Origin: Cerasibacillus terrae
GTDB taxonomy: Bacteria > Bacillota > Bacilli > Bacillales > Amphibacillaceae
Reading direction: 5' to 3'
DNA: 64,000 nt
Assembly: GCF_008039555.1 (NCBI RefSeq)
Contig: NZ_VDUW01000002.1
Coordinates: 248,001-312,000 of the forward strand
Under the pieces are notes generated by a model. That model saw only the letters and a list, made by a program, of their open reading frames with translations, had not been told where the DNA came from and did not search any database. A program made the translations under genes and the position numbers. Positions 9,474-17,986 of the stretch are shown one piece after another. Position 1 is the first letter of the stretch, and every line of letters starts with the position of its first letter.

Positions 9474-10922
9474 ATGACTCAACAAACAGAATCTATGAAT
9501 AATACGGAATCATTGACAGATAAATCTATAGAAAAAAATGAACAAGCTAAAATAATCCAGGATTTAATAGAAGCAGAAGAACAGATTACGAAAATCGATA
9601 AAGCGACTTCCAAAAACAAAAAGGAAATAAAGCAGATTGAAGATAGCAATACTTGGATTTATTCTAAGCCGTTACGTAAATCTGCAAAAGCCTTGAGAAA
9701 GGTAACTAAGAAAGAACGCGAGATACAACAGGAACAAATCATTGCTGAACTAGAAAAGGAACTAGCGACAACAAATAGGGAATTATTTCAAGCAAAGCAA
9801 AAATTACAAGAGATGGAACTTGAACAACTTCCACTTCATGAAGATCAAATTGGGCGATTTCTACGTGAAAAAAGAGACAATGGAGAATTAATGGCATTTC
9901 TTCATTATGCTGTCCAACACAAAAAACAGTTACAAACTAACTATGCCACTGCATTAAAATATATTGCACGTTTGTATATGAACGAAAATGAAGATTATCG
10001 GAATTGGGTTTATCAAAAAGTTTTCTCTGCATTAACAAATGAAGAAATCCCAGAATTCATGGTTCGAGCGGGAATAGGTGAGAATACTTTATCTTTACAA
10101 CATGTCGCTTCATTTAGAGGGAGTTTAAACCAACGGATGCGAAAATTGCAATGGCAAGGGATGCTTCCGGAATGGCAATTAGATGATAAAAAACTAGCCT
10201 ATCAATTTGTTAAATCCCTAGGAATTCGAACCCCTTGGGTGTCTGACGAAGTTTATTCTTTAGAAACACTTCCGATAAAAGAAGGTGTTGTCATAAAACC
10301 TGTTGATGGAGCTGGCTCCCGTGGTGTATATGTTGTACACAGTATTGATAATATAGTAGATTTAAAGAGGGGAAAGCAACTCAATAGTTGGGATGAACTT
10401 TTAGAACAAATGCATAAAGATTTAATTACACATTGGGTAGAAAAAGATGAATGGATGTTAGAAGAGTTAATTCTAGAAGATCCAGAAAAACATATTCCGG
10501 CTCGAGATGTGAAATTCTATACGTTTTATGGAAAAGTTGGTGTCATTCTAGAAATCACTCGTTTTCCAGAGCCTAGATATTGTTGGTGGAACGCTTCAGG
10601 TGAACGAATTCATGTTGGAAAATATGAAGAACAAGTGTTTAAAGGGAAAGGTGTCTCACAAGAAGAATTATCGATGGTCAACGAGTTAAGTAAAAAAATC
10701 CCGACACCCTTTGTACGAATTGACTTCTTACGAGCACATGATGGCCTTGTGTTTGGAGAATTTACTCCAAAACCAGGTAATTATGACGAATTTGATAAAA
10801 ATACAGATCAAATCTTAGGAGATTACTTTCTAAGAGCAGAGAGTCAGTTAACAAATGATTTATTAGCTGGGAAGGTATTTCATGAGTTTAATCAGATGAG
10901 AAATTTTGCACAACAACAATAA
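9474..10922 (+). CDS. ATP-grasp protein, TupA-like, with N-terminal coiled coil
   Basis: A 482-residue protein. Residues about 15-125 are charged, coiled-coil-like and contain 'SNTWIYSKPLRKSAK' near 58. From about 210 an ATP-grasp fold is visible: 'VVIKPVDGAGSRGVYVV' near 272 is the nucleotide-binding loop, 'WMLEELILED' begins the second strand set, and 'VRIDFLRAHDGLVFGEFTPKP' (central part) supplies the metal-binding acidic residues. Overall it resembles TupA-like ATP-grasp proteins, named after the teichuronopeptide gene of alkaliphilic Bacillus, which join a carboxylate to an amine using ATP. Start: AAAGGAAAGGAG lies eight bases before the ATG at 9474; an in-frame GTG at 9465 is inside it. 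Likely cytoplasmic; substrate unknown. The TupA assignment is from remembered family features and is less certain than the ATP-grasp fold. Confidence 0.75.
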   Translation: MTQQTESMNNTESLTDKSIEKNEQAKIIQDLIEAEEQITKIDKATSKNKKEIKQIEDSNTWIYSKPLRKSAKALRKVTKKEREIQQEQIIAELEKELATTNRELFQAKQKLQEMELEQLPLHEDQIGRFLREKRDNGELMAFLHYAVQHKKQLQTNYATALKYIARLYMNENEDYRNWVYQKVFSALTNEEIPEFMVRAGIGENTLSLQHVASFRGSLNQRMRKLQWQGMLPEWQLDDKKLAYQFVKSLGIRTPWVSDEVYSLETLPIKEGVVIKPVDGAGSRGVYVVHSIDNIVDLKRGKQLNSWDELLEQMHKDLITHWVEKDEWMLEELILEDPEKHIPARDVKFYTFYGKVGVILEITRFPEPRYCWWNASGERIHVGKYEEQVFKGKGVSQEELSMVNELSKKIPTPFVRIDFLRAHDGLVFGEFTPKPGNYDEFDKNTDQILGDYFLRAESQLTNDLLAGKVFHEFNQMRNFAQQQ

Positions 10923-10960
10923 TAATAATTAATTGCATGATGATAGTAGGAGGAAATCCA

Positions 10961-12589
10961 ATGGAAGAAGTAAATACGGAGTGGCTACCACACTTAGCAG
11001 ATGAAATTATTTCTGAAACACAAGGCACACTCCTCGACGCTTATGTAGTTGCATTAGAAGGATGGAGAAGAGGTCTAACACTAAGATGGCATGTGAAGGA
11101 TTCTGAGAAATTCAAGGAAATGAAGACATGGTATGTTGACCAGCCGGGACAACTTTTTTCCTTAAGCTCTAATGAAAAAACACATTATTTCTTTCGCACA
11201 AGAGGCGATAAAGTTATAAATGAAGCTGTAGAACTAGGAATGGATAAAGCAAAAACAAAACAAATACTCAAAGAAAAGGGTATCTCAGTTCCCGACGGAA
11301 AGCATTTTACAGGAAATATAGACAACGAGGATATTCTACAGTATGCGAATACACTAGGCTATCCACTTGTGATAAAGCCAATTGATGGAAGCTTTGGTAA
11401 GGGAGTAGTCGCTAATATAACTAGTGAAGGAGAATTGATGCATTCATTGGATTATGTGCGACAGGAATTGGGATATCAAGATATCATCGTAGAACAATAT
11501 ATTCCTGGTGACGATCTTCGCCTATATGTTGTTGAAGATAAGGTAGTCGGTGCCATCAAACGGATTCCTCCAAATATTATTGGAGATGGAATTAATTCTA
11601 TTGAAGCATTAATAGCATTAAAAAATGAAGAAAGAAGCTTAAGCCCTCGACTCGTTAGCTGTCAAATTAAAGTAGATAAAGAAATCTTAAGTTATATTGG
11701 ACGATCAGGATATGATTTAAACACTGTTCCCGAAAAGGGAGAACAAGTGTTTTTAAGTGATAAAGCAAATATATCATACGGTGGCGATCCGATAGATGTT
11801 TTGGATGAACTATCATCAGGGATAAAGGATACCGCTGTAAAAGCATTACAGTCCATTCCTGGATTAGTTCATGGTGCAGTAGATATGTTACTGCAAAAAG
11901 ATGCTGAAACAGGTGAAGAAAAGGGATATGTCATTGAACTAAATCCAACATCCCAATTAGGTGGAATTCTATATCCTATTCATGGGAAGGCACGTGATGT
12001 ACCAAGAGCGATTATTGATTATTACTTTCCTGAGACGAAGGAAAAAGAGAGATTAAATGATGATATCTACTTTGATTTTTATGATGTTTTAGAGCCATTG
12101 CAGTCAAGACAAGCACATGTCTCTACTGTCACACCATCTCCTCAAGGGAAAATTTATGCTAAGAAATACACGGTTAGCGGAGATGTGCAAGATATTGGCT
12201 ATCATCGTGGTTTACGAAAACAAGCATTTGAACGCTTTTTGCATGGATTTGTAATGAATAAAGAAAATGGCGATATCGATGTCATTGTTGGTGGATTAGA
12301 TCCAGAAATGGTCGATGACTTTAAGAATGCATTTTGGGAAGATGAAGAACGAGCACATGTGGTTGATGTCCAAGAAACAGACTATGATGAACCACTGAAG
12401 GTAGGCTTTGAAGTAAAGGCAGATATTAAAACATTAAAAGAAGAACTTGATTTATTAAATCGAGAAATAGAACGCACAAACTTTGAAATGAAAAAAGCCG
12501 AAGTAGAACGGAGAAAACTATATAACAGTCTCTCATGGAAAACAACGAAGCCAATTCGAATATTCGGTGCAATCTTTAAAAATAAATGA
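10961..12589 (+). CDS. ATP-grasp ligase fused to acylphosphatase-like domain
   Basis: A 542-residue fusion. Residues about 80-375 are a CphA/GshF-like ATP-grasp: 'LVIKPIDGSFGKGVV' near 136 (ATP loop), 'VEQYIPGDDLRLYVV' near 177, 'GDGINSIEALI' near 208 and 'ELNPTSQLGG' near 326 (metal-binding Glu/Asn). Residues about 396-480 match an acylphosphatase: 'VSGDVQDIGYHRG' parallels signature 1, but the catalytic Arg position is His, and 'GFVMNKENGDI' keeps the catalytic Asn of signature 2. A coiled coil (about 488-518) and 'NSLSWKTTKPIR' near 522 end the protein. I use ATG 10961 because AGGAGG sits seven bases upstream; ATGs at 10937/10940 lack one. Expected chemistry is ATP-dependent amide bond formation through an acyl-phosphate. 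The substrate is unknown. A paralogue follows. Confidence 0.82.
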   Translation: MEEVNTEWLPHLADEIISETQGTLLDAYVVALEGWRRGLTLRWHVKDSEKFKEMKTWYVDQPGQLFSLSSNEKTHYFFRTRGDKVINEAVELGMDKAKTKQILKEKGISVPDGKHFTGNIDNEDILQYANTLGYPLVIKPIDGSFGKGVVANITSEGELMHSLDYVRQELGYQDIIVEQYIPGDDLRLYVVEDKVVGAIKRIPPNIIGDGINSIEALIALKNEERSLSPRLVSCQIKVDKEILSYIGRSGYDLNTVPEKGEQVFLSDKANISYGGDPIDVLDELSSGIKDTAVKALQSIPGLVHGAVDMLLQKDAETGEEKGYVIELNPTSQLGGILYPIHGKARDVPRAIIDYYFPETKEKERLNDDIYFDFYDVLEPLQSRQAHVSTVTPSPQGKIYAKKYTVSGDVQDIGYHRGLRKQAFERFLHGFVMNKENGDIDVIVGGLDPEMVDDFKNAFWEDEERAHVVDVQETDYDEPLKVGFEVKADIKTLKEELDLLNREIERTNFEMKKAEVERRKLYNSLSWKTTKPIRIFGAIFKNK

Positions 12590-12620
12590 ACATGTAACAG
12601 CTAAATGAGGAGCGTTTTTG

Positions 12621-14264
12621 ATGAAGAAAATTACAGGTGTTAGTTTGCCTCAGCTCACAGAAGAAATTGTTAAAAATGCCCGTAAAACAAGATTAGATGC
12701 GTTTGCGGTCGCTCTGGAAGGATGGAGAAGAGGGCTAAAGTTAAAATGGTATACAAAGGACTCTAAGCATTTTGAAGATATGATTATTTTTGGTGTTAAT
12801 CCACCAGGACGCTTGTTTTCACTTAGTTCTGGCGAGCGTACCCATTTCTTCTTTCGAACAAGAGGGGATAAGGTAGAAAATGAAGCGGTAGAAATAGGGT
12901 CTGAAAAGGGTATCACGAAAATATGGCTAGAAAAAGCGGGAGTACCCATTCCTCAAGGTAAAGGATTTGAAGAGGATGCAACAGATGAGGAAATTATTGA
13001 ATATAGTAGAACATTAGATTATCCTCTAGTGTTTAAACCGACGAATGCCAGCTTAGGGAATGGTGTTGTTACGAATATTCAAGATGAAAAGGAATTGTTA
13101 AAAGCTATTCAATATGTGCGACATGAGCTCGAGTATGGGGAAGTGATTGTCGAACAACATGTAAAAGGAAAAGAATTCCGCCTTTACGTTGTAGAGGACC
13201 AAGTCATTGCTGTTTATAACCGAATTCCTGCAAACATCACTGGTGATGGTGTGCATAATATTGAGGAATTAATTGAATTGAAAAACTATGAACGTAGACA
13301 GAACGCAAGGCTGAATAGTTGTTTAATTCATAATGACCAAGAAATTGAGGAATTTATTACAGAGCAAGGCTATACATTTGACAGTGTGCTACCAAAGGGG
13401 AAACAACTTCTGTTAAGAGAAAAGACAAATGTATCCTCTGGTGGAGATCCAATTGATGTAACGGACGAAACACCGGATAAAGTAAAACAAATTGCAATTG
13501 ATGCAGTTAAGGCAATTCCAGGATTACATCATGCTGGAGTAGATATTATTATCAATGAAGACCCATCCATCAAACAAGCTGCCGTAGTTCTTGAAATTAA
13601 CCCGACGGCGCAAATTGGTGGAGCATTATTTCCGTTAAGAGGGAAATCACGGGACATACCTGCTGCGATTATTGATTACTATTTCCCAGAAACAAAAGGT
13701 GTAGATACATCCCAATCGAAAATTTACTTTGATATGACAGCCGTTTTAGAACCATTGGAAGATAGAACGGCACTTGAAGTAGAAGTTGCACCAGCACCGT
13801 TGGGTAAATTATATGCAAAAAGATATGTCGTGACAGGTGATGTACAACGCCATCGTTACCATCGTTGGTTAAAAAATCAAGCACTTGATCGGAATCTACA
13901 TGGTTTCATTAAAAACATGGTATTTGATGAAGTTGAAATTGTTATCGCAGGCACAGATAAATCTATTGTCGATAATTTTAAAGAAGTAATTAAAGGATAT
14001 CCGCGGGGGTCAAGTATTATTAAAGTTGAGGAAGAATCGTGGAATCATCCAGTTACCGTAGGCTTCGAGATTACAGAGAGATTTAATACAACAAGTCTAA
14101 GAGCAGCCCAACATTCATTACGTAAAATGAATCAAGAATTAGCACGGATGATTAAACAAAAAAATCGGATTGAAAAAGATATTAGTCATGTATATAACAG
14201 CACATCTTGGAAATTTTCAGAACCAATACGTAAGGTTGGCGGGATTGTGAAAAAAGAAAACTAA
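12621..14264 (+). CDS. ATP-grasp ligase fused to degenerate acylphosphatase-like domain (paralogue)
   Basis: The 547-residue protein has the same order of parts as the gene before it. The N-terminal block 'DAFAVALEGWRRGLKLKW' is shared. The ATP-grasp core carries 'LVFKPTNASLGNGVV', 'VEQHVKGKEFRLYVV', 'GDGVHNIEELIELKN' and 'EINPTAQIGG'. The acylphosphatase-like part (about 394-480) reads 'VTGDVQRHRYHRW' and 'GFIKNMVFDEVEIVIAG': the catalytic Arg is replaced and the signature Gly is Asp, so phosphatase activity is doubtful. A coiled coil and 'NSTSWKFSEPIRKVGG' near 526 close the protein. TGAGGAGCG precedes ATG 12621 by about eight bases, favouring it over the TTG at 12618. It should form an amide bond in the same polymer pathway, perhaps adding a different residue from its paralogue. 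Confidence 0.82.
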   Translation: MKKITGVSLPQLTEEIVKNARKTRLDAFAVALEGWRRGLKLKWYTKDSKHFEDMIIFGVNPPGRLFSLSSGERTHFFFRTRGDKVENEAVEIGSEKGITKIWLEKAGVPIPQGKGFEEDATDEEIIEYSRTLDYPLVFKPTNASLGNGVVTNIQDEKELLKAIQYVRHELEYGEVIVEQHVKGKEFRLYVVEDQVIAVYNRIPANITGDGVHNIEELIELKNYERRQNARLNSCLIHNDQEIEEFITEQGYTFDSVLPKGKQLLLREKTNVSSGGDPIDVTDETPDKVKQIAIDAVKAIPGLHHAGVDIIINEDPSIKQAAVVLEINPTAQIGGALFPLRGKSRDIPAAIIDYYFPETKGVDTSQSKIYFDMTAVLEPLEDRTALEVEVAPAPLGKLYAKRYVVTGDVQRHRYHRWLKNQALDRNLHGFIKNMVFDEVEIVIAGTDKSIVDNFKEVIKGYPRGSSIIKVEEESWNHPVTVGFEITERFNTTSLRAAQHSLRKMNQELARMIKQKNRIEKDISHVYNSTSWKFSEPIRKVGGIVKKEN

Positions 14265-14439
14265 CTTATTATAATAAATCGACTTATTTAGTTAAAAAAT
14301 GTAATAATGATCATATTGCTATATTAAAATTGAAGTACTGCATGTGTACACCCATATTAGGTTAATGTTTTGTTTCTCTTACTAAAAAAACTGAGAAAAT
14401 TATATTTTAATCTTTTATGAAAATAAAAGGAGAAATGTT

Positions 14440-15453
14440 ATGTTTATTGGATATCTAACAACGATAAAAAAACCGGGTGAATTACCTGAATTAATAGCGG
14501 TTGCGTGTGCATATAAAGGAATACCATTTGTTTATTTAAATCCAAAAGATATTAAAATAAATGAGGAAACAGTAAGAGGAAGAATATTTATTAATAATAA
14601 ATGGAAACGAGCGACTGTTCCATTACCTAAATTTATAGATATATCTCCATATTGTTTTAAAATGCCGCGTGAAAAATTGGAATTTCTGCGTAAAAATACT
14701 GTTTTATCTGATACAGGAGAAAATAGATTTAATAAAGTGAACCTACAAAAACTCCTTCTAAAAGATAAGCAATTCAAGGAATTAGTTATACCTACAAAGT
14801 CAATTGAAACTTTTGAAGATGTGAAGGAATTTTTAGATAGATATAATCAAATAATTTTAAAACCGATATCCGGGCAATTTGGTAATGGTGTAATCTCAAT
14901 AATGAAAGAGGAAGAAAGTTTTTTACTTAAATATGATGATACTGAAGAAAGAATAAATGGTGTTGAATTGAAGAGCTTTTACAATGACAAAGTTAATTCA
15001 AAACAATACATTGTTCAAAAATATATTAATTCTATTACAAAAGGTGGATATCCCTTTGATTGCAGAATAAATATGGAAAAAAATGAAAAAGGTAATTGGG
15101 TAATCGCAAGAAAGTTTATTCGAGTCGGTATAGGTCAAAAAGTTGTATCCAATATTAGTCGTGGTGGAGGGGTTAGTGATACAAAACCGTTTTTAAAAGC
15201 AAACTTTTATGATAAACATCATCAAATTGAACAGAGATTAAAAAACATTGGTAAGAAATTGCCTAATAAAATTGAAGAATTAAGAAACATTACTTTAGTA
15301 AGAATGGGAATTGACTTAGGAATAGATTCGGATGGTAGTGTATACTTGTTTGAAATTAATAGTTCCCCTGGTACTACACAATTAAGAGATCAAGCAGCCT
15401 TGTTGAGAACAGATTACTACAGTTATGTTATTAATAAACTGAGCATATCATAA
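14440..15453 (+). CDS. YheC/YheD-type ATP-grasp protein
   Basis: A 337-residue protein of the family annotated as endospore coat-associated YheC/YheD. Visible features are 'IILKPISGQFGNGVISI' (ATP loop), 'YIVQKYINSITKGGYPFDCR', the hallmark 'RKFIRVGIGQKVVSNISRGG' near residue 225 and 'YLFEINSSPGTTQLRDQA' near 305 with the metal-binding Glu and Asn. GGAG lies about eight bases upstream of the ATG. The gene and the two that follow are visibly richer in A/T at third codon positions than the earlier operon genes, suggesting separate acquisition. The preceding 175 bases are A+T-rich and may hold a promoter, so it need not belong to the upstream operon. Substrate unknown. The family's spore-coat label does not prove a sporulation role here. 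Confidence 0.82.
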   Translation: MFIGYLTTIKKPGELPELIAVACAYKGIPFVYLNPKDIKINEETVRGRIFINNKWKRATVPLPKFIDISPYCFKMPREKLEFLRKNTVLSDTGENRFNKVNLQKLLLKDKQFKELVIPTKSIETFEDVKEFLDRYNQIILKPISGQFGNGVISIMKEEESFLLKYDDTEERINGVELKSFYNDKVNSKQYIVQKYINSITKGGYPFDCRINMEKNEKGNWVIARKFIRVGIGQKVVSNISRGGGVSDTKPFLKANFYDKHHQIEQRLKNIGKKLPNKIEELRNITLVRMGIDLGIDSDGSVYLFEINSSPGTTQLRDQAALLRTDYYSYVINKLSIS

Positions 15454-15478
15454 ATTCAAAAAAGAAGTGTGATAAAAA

Positions 15479-16660
15479 ATGTTAGCAGGAATAATGAGAT
15501 TTAAGAAGAAGATACCCATGAGTTTTTTTAGATTACTAACTATGCATTCTCATCAATATGGGGTTAGTTTGATTTATTTTACTCCTGAAGATATAAAAAT
15601 TAAAGAGAAAAAGATAATTGGAAAAATGTTATTAAACGATCAATTGGTAGAGATTGAAAGTAGAGTACCTGATTACATTGATGTGAGTCCACATTTTTTT
15701 AATAAGAAGAATTCAAAGAAATATAAAACAGAAGTAAATTTTTTAAAGAAAAATTCCGACTTATCTATTGATAGAAGACAGATAATCCGCAAAGATAGGT
15801 TACAAAAAGTATTATTGGAATCAAATACCTTTTCTCATTTGTCAATACCGACGTTTAAAATAAAAGAATTTGATGATTTTATTAAATATATTAACAAATA
15901 TAATAAAGTTATTTTTAAATCAACAAGTGGGTTACAGGGTAAAGGGGTAACTGTTATAACTAAAAACAATCAAGACTTTATTATAGGTGAACAAAGAGAA
16001 GATAAAGTTTTAAATCTTAATCAATTAGAGGAGTTTTTTAACGAGCATATATATGAGAAAAACTACATTATGCAACGATATATTAACTCGCGTTCTAAAA
16101 CAGGTGATCCAATAGACTGTCGAATTCATTTAGAAAAAAACGATAAAGGTAAGTGGGAAGTAGCAAGAAAATTTATCAGAGTAGGTATAGGTCAAAAGGT
16201 AGTTTCTAATATTAGCCAAGGTGGGTGTATAGCTGACGTTAAAAGTTACCTGAAATTTACATTTGGTAATGAGTGGGAACAAATTTATAGAAAAATAACA
16301 AATATTGAAACTAAACTTCCTTATTTTATTGAAAAACATGAGAAAAAGAAGTTCATGGTTATGGGATTTGACGTAGCAATAGATTTAAATGGTGAATTAT
16401 ATATTTTTGAGGTTAACAGCTTTCCAATCATTGCACCTCAAAGAGCTCAGGTTGCAAGAATACGATCGGGATATTATGCATTTAGGATAAAATCCAATAT
16501 TAATCGAAATAAAACATCTAGTAAGGATAAGACGAGGAAGCCTAAATTAAATGGTGATTTTTACAAGAAAGAGTATCATAAGTTAATTAATAGCACATCT
16601 TGGAAAATTTCTAAACCTGTAAGACAAGTAGGTCATTTAATTAAGAAGTTTAAAAGGTAA
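15479..16660 (+). CDS. YheC/YheD-type ATP-grasp protein with C-terminal W/P/R tail
   Basis: A 393-residue relative of the preceding gene, 25 bases downstream and so probably co-transcribed. It keeps 'VIFKSTSGLQGKGVTVI', 'YIMQRYINSRSKTGDPIDCR', 'RKFIRVGIGQKVVSNISQGG' and 'YIFEVNSFPIIAPQRAQVA', the last with the metal-binding Glu/Asn. In the ATP loop the usual Pro after Lys is Ser ('FKST'). About 50 residues are added at the C-terminus, ending in 'NSTSWKISKPVRQVGHLIKK' near 371, the same tail motif as in the acylphosphatase-fused ligases. That tail links this A+T-rich gene functionally to the upstream operon. AAGAAGTG is the only ribosome-binding candidate before ATG 15479. Confidence 0.8.
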   Translation: MLAGIMRFKKKIPMSFFRLLTMHSHQYGVSLIYFTPEDIKIKEKKIIGKMLLNDQLVEIESRVPDYIDVSPHFFNKKNSKKYKTEVNFLKKNSDLSIDRRQIIRKDRLQKVLLESNTFSHLSIPTFKIKEFDDFIKYINKYNKVIFKSTSGLQGKGVTVITKNNQDFIIGEQREDKVLNLNQLEEFFNEHIYEKNYIMQRYINSRSKTGDPIDCRIHLEKNDKGKWEVARKFIRVGIGQKVVSNISQGGCIADVKSYLKFTFGNEWEQIYRKITNIETKLPYFIEKHEKKKFMVMGFDVAIDLNGELYIFEVNSFPIIAPQRAQVARIRSGYYAFRIKSNINRNKTSSKDKTRKPKLNGDFYKKEYHKLINSTSWKISKPVRQVGHLIKKFKR

Positions 16661-16685
16661 TAAAAATCGAACAATTACATGAGAA

Positions 16686-16730
16686 AAAACGCATGAAATT
16701 ATGATTGTTAAGTCTAATTTCATGCGTTTT
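16686..16730 (+). terminator. Hairpin terminator between convergent ATP-grasp genes
   Basis: A perfect 16-bp inverted repeat (AAAACGCATGAAATTA at 16686-16701 and its complement at 16715-16730) encloses a 13-base loop. T-rich sequence follows on the plus strand and on the minus strand. It sits between two converging genes and can serve both. Confidence 0.8.
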
Positions 16731-16788
16731 CTTATTTTAAATGGTTTGTTTTTGTTTCTTTGAATCATTAAAGAAATAATGTAAGTTA

Positions 16789-17796
16789 TTATTTGTTTTT
16801 ATCTAGATAATAACGCATATATCCAGTTCTTAACAGTGCTACTTGACCAAGTGCATTAGAAATACCAGGATAACTATTAATTTCAAACATATATATTTTT
16901 TTATCTCTGTCTATACCTAAGTCCAATCCGATAGAATTAATTTCAAAGTTCACCATTTTTTCTACCGCATCAGGTATTAATTCTATTATTCCTTTTAATT
17001 GATCATTTATTTTTTTTTCATCACTTGAGTTATATTCTGTTTTAAGGAAGCTTTTTAGCTTTGCTGTTCCTCCTCCTGCTGATAAGTTAGAAGTAATTTT
17101 GTTATTAAAACCTACCCTTGCGTATCGCTGAGCAACACACCATTTACCACGGTAATCTTTTTCAAAATTTATTCTTATATCAAATGGATGTCCATTTTTC
17201 GTTTTAAATTCGATAAACTGAGACATTAGTAATCCTTTTTTTCTAATAAATTCTTTATAAAAGTCTAAAAAGTTGTCTTCATAAATTATTTTATTTTTAT
17301 TTTCACTTTCGTAGATAAACTTATCATCTGATATTCTTTCTAAAGTAAATATTCCTTTTCCTTTATCCGAATATAATGGTTTAAAAATAGCCTTTTTATT
17401 TTGTTTAAGGAAATAAAGTACATGCTTTTTATTTTTTATTCTTGTACTAGGGATGAGAATATCTTTTAATATACTTTCTTTTTCAAAATAGCGATATTCT
17501 TTCATTTTCCCACCAAATGGTTTAAACATAAAATGGGATTTGTTAGATAAGAAGGTGTGTAATTCCCTGTTATTACTTTTATAAGGCGTATTATTTATTA
17601 TTTTAGGTATGTCACTTGTTGTTTTTATAAATTTGTTGTCTCTTAATACATAGCCAGTAATCTTCTCATTTTCCATATTAACACCTTTATCATCAAAAAA
17701 AATCATATCGAGTCCATAATGCTTTCCTATTATTGCATAGATCATCATTGTAGATTTATATGGTATGTTCCATCTAAAAAAACCAACTTTATCCAT
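16789..17796 (-). CDS. YheC/YheD-type ATP-grasp protein
   Basis: A 335-residue protein on the minus strand, convergent with the other two YheC/YheD-type genes. It shows 'AIFKPLYSDKGKGIF' (ATP loop), 'LLMSQFIEFKTKNGHPFDIR', 'QRYARVGFNNKITSNLSAGG' and 'YMFEINSYPGISNALGQVA'. It lacks the coiled coil and W/P/R tail. AAGGAG precedes the start by about nine bases. Base composition is as A+T-rich as that of the two neighbours, so the three form one compositional block. Three divergent members of one family side by side suggest different substrates rather than redundancy. Function beyond ATP-dependent ligation cannot be assigned. Confidence 0.82.
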   Translation of the reverse strand: MDKVGFFRWNIPYKSTMMIYAIIGKHYGLDMIFFDDKGVNMENEKITGYVLRDNKFIKTTSDIPKIINNTPYKSNNRELHTFLSNKSHFMFKPFGGKMKEYRYFEKESILKDILIPSTRIKNKKHVLYFLKQNKKAIFKPLYSDKGKGIFTLERISDDKFIYESENKNKIIYEDNFLDFYKEFIRKKGLLMSQFIEFKTKNGHPFDIRINFEKDYRGKWCVAQRYARVGFNNKITSNLSAGGGTAKLKSFLKTEYNSSDEKKINDQLKGIIELIPDAVEKMVNFEINSIGLDLGIDRDKKIYMFEINSYPGISNALGQVALLRTGYMRYYLDKNK

Positions 17797-17912
17797 TTAC
17801 ATTTCTCCTTATTTTAAACAACTATATTCATTATATCTTATTTATTAATTAGCTTCTAAAATATATAGTGAAATTATTTAAAAGGATTTTTTCATATATA
17901 TTTTAATGGAAT

Positions 17913-17941
17913 TTGATATTACACTTGAATTCATCTATATT
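17913..17941 (+). promoter_or_regulatory. Sigma-A-type promoter for the glucosaminidase gene
   Basis: TTGATA and TATATT are separated by 17 bases, each five of six to consensus. The predicted start is about 40 bases before the TTG codon, whose Shine-Dalgarno AAGGAGGTGA is near perfect. Confidence 0.6.
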
Positions 17942-17986
17942 TTATCCGATATTAATAGTAAGATACAAATAAGGAGGTGAAATTCA

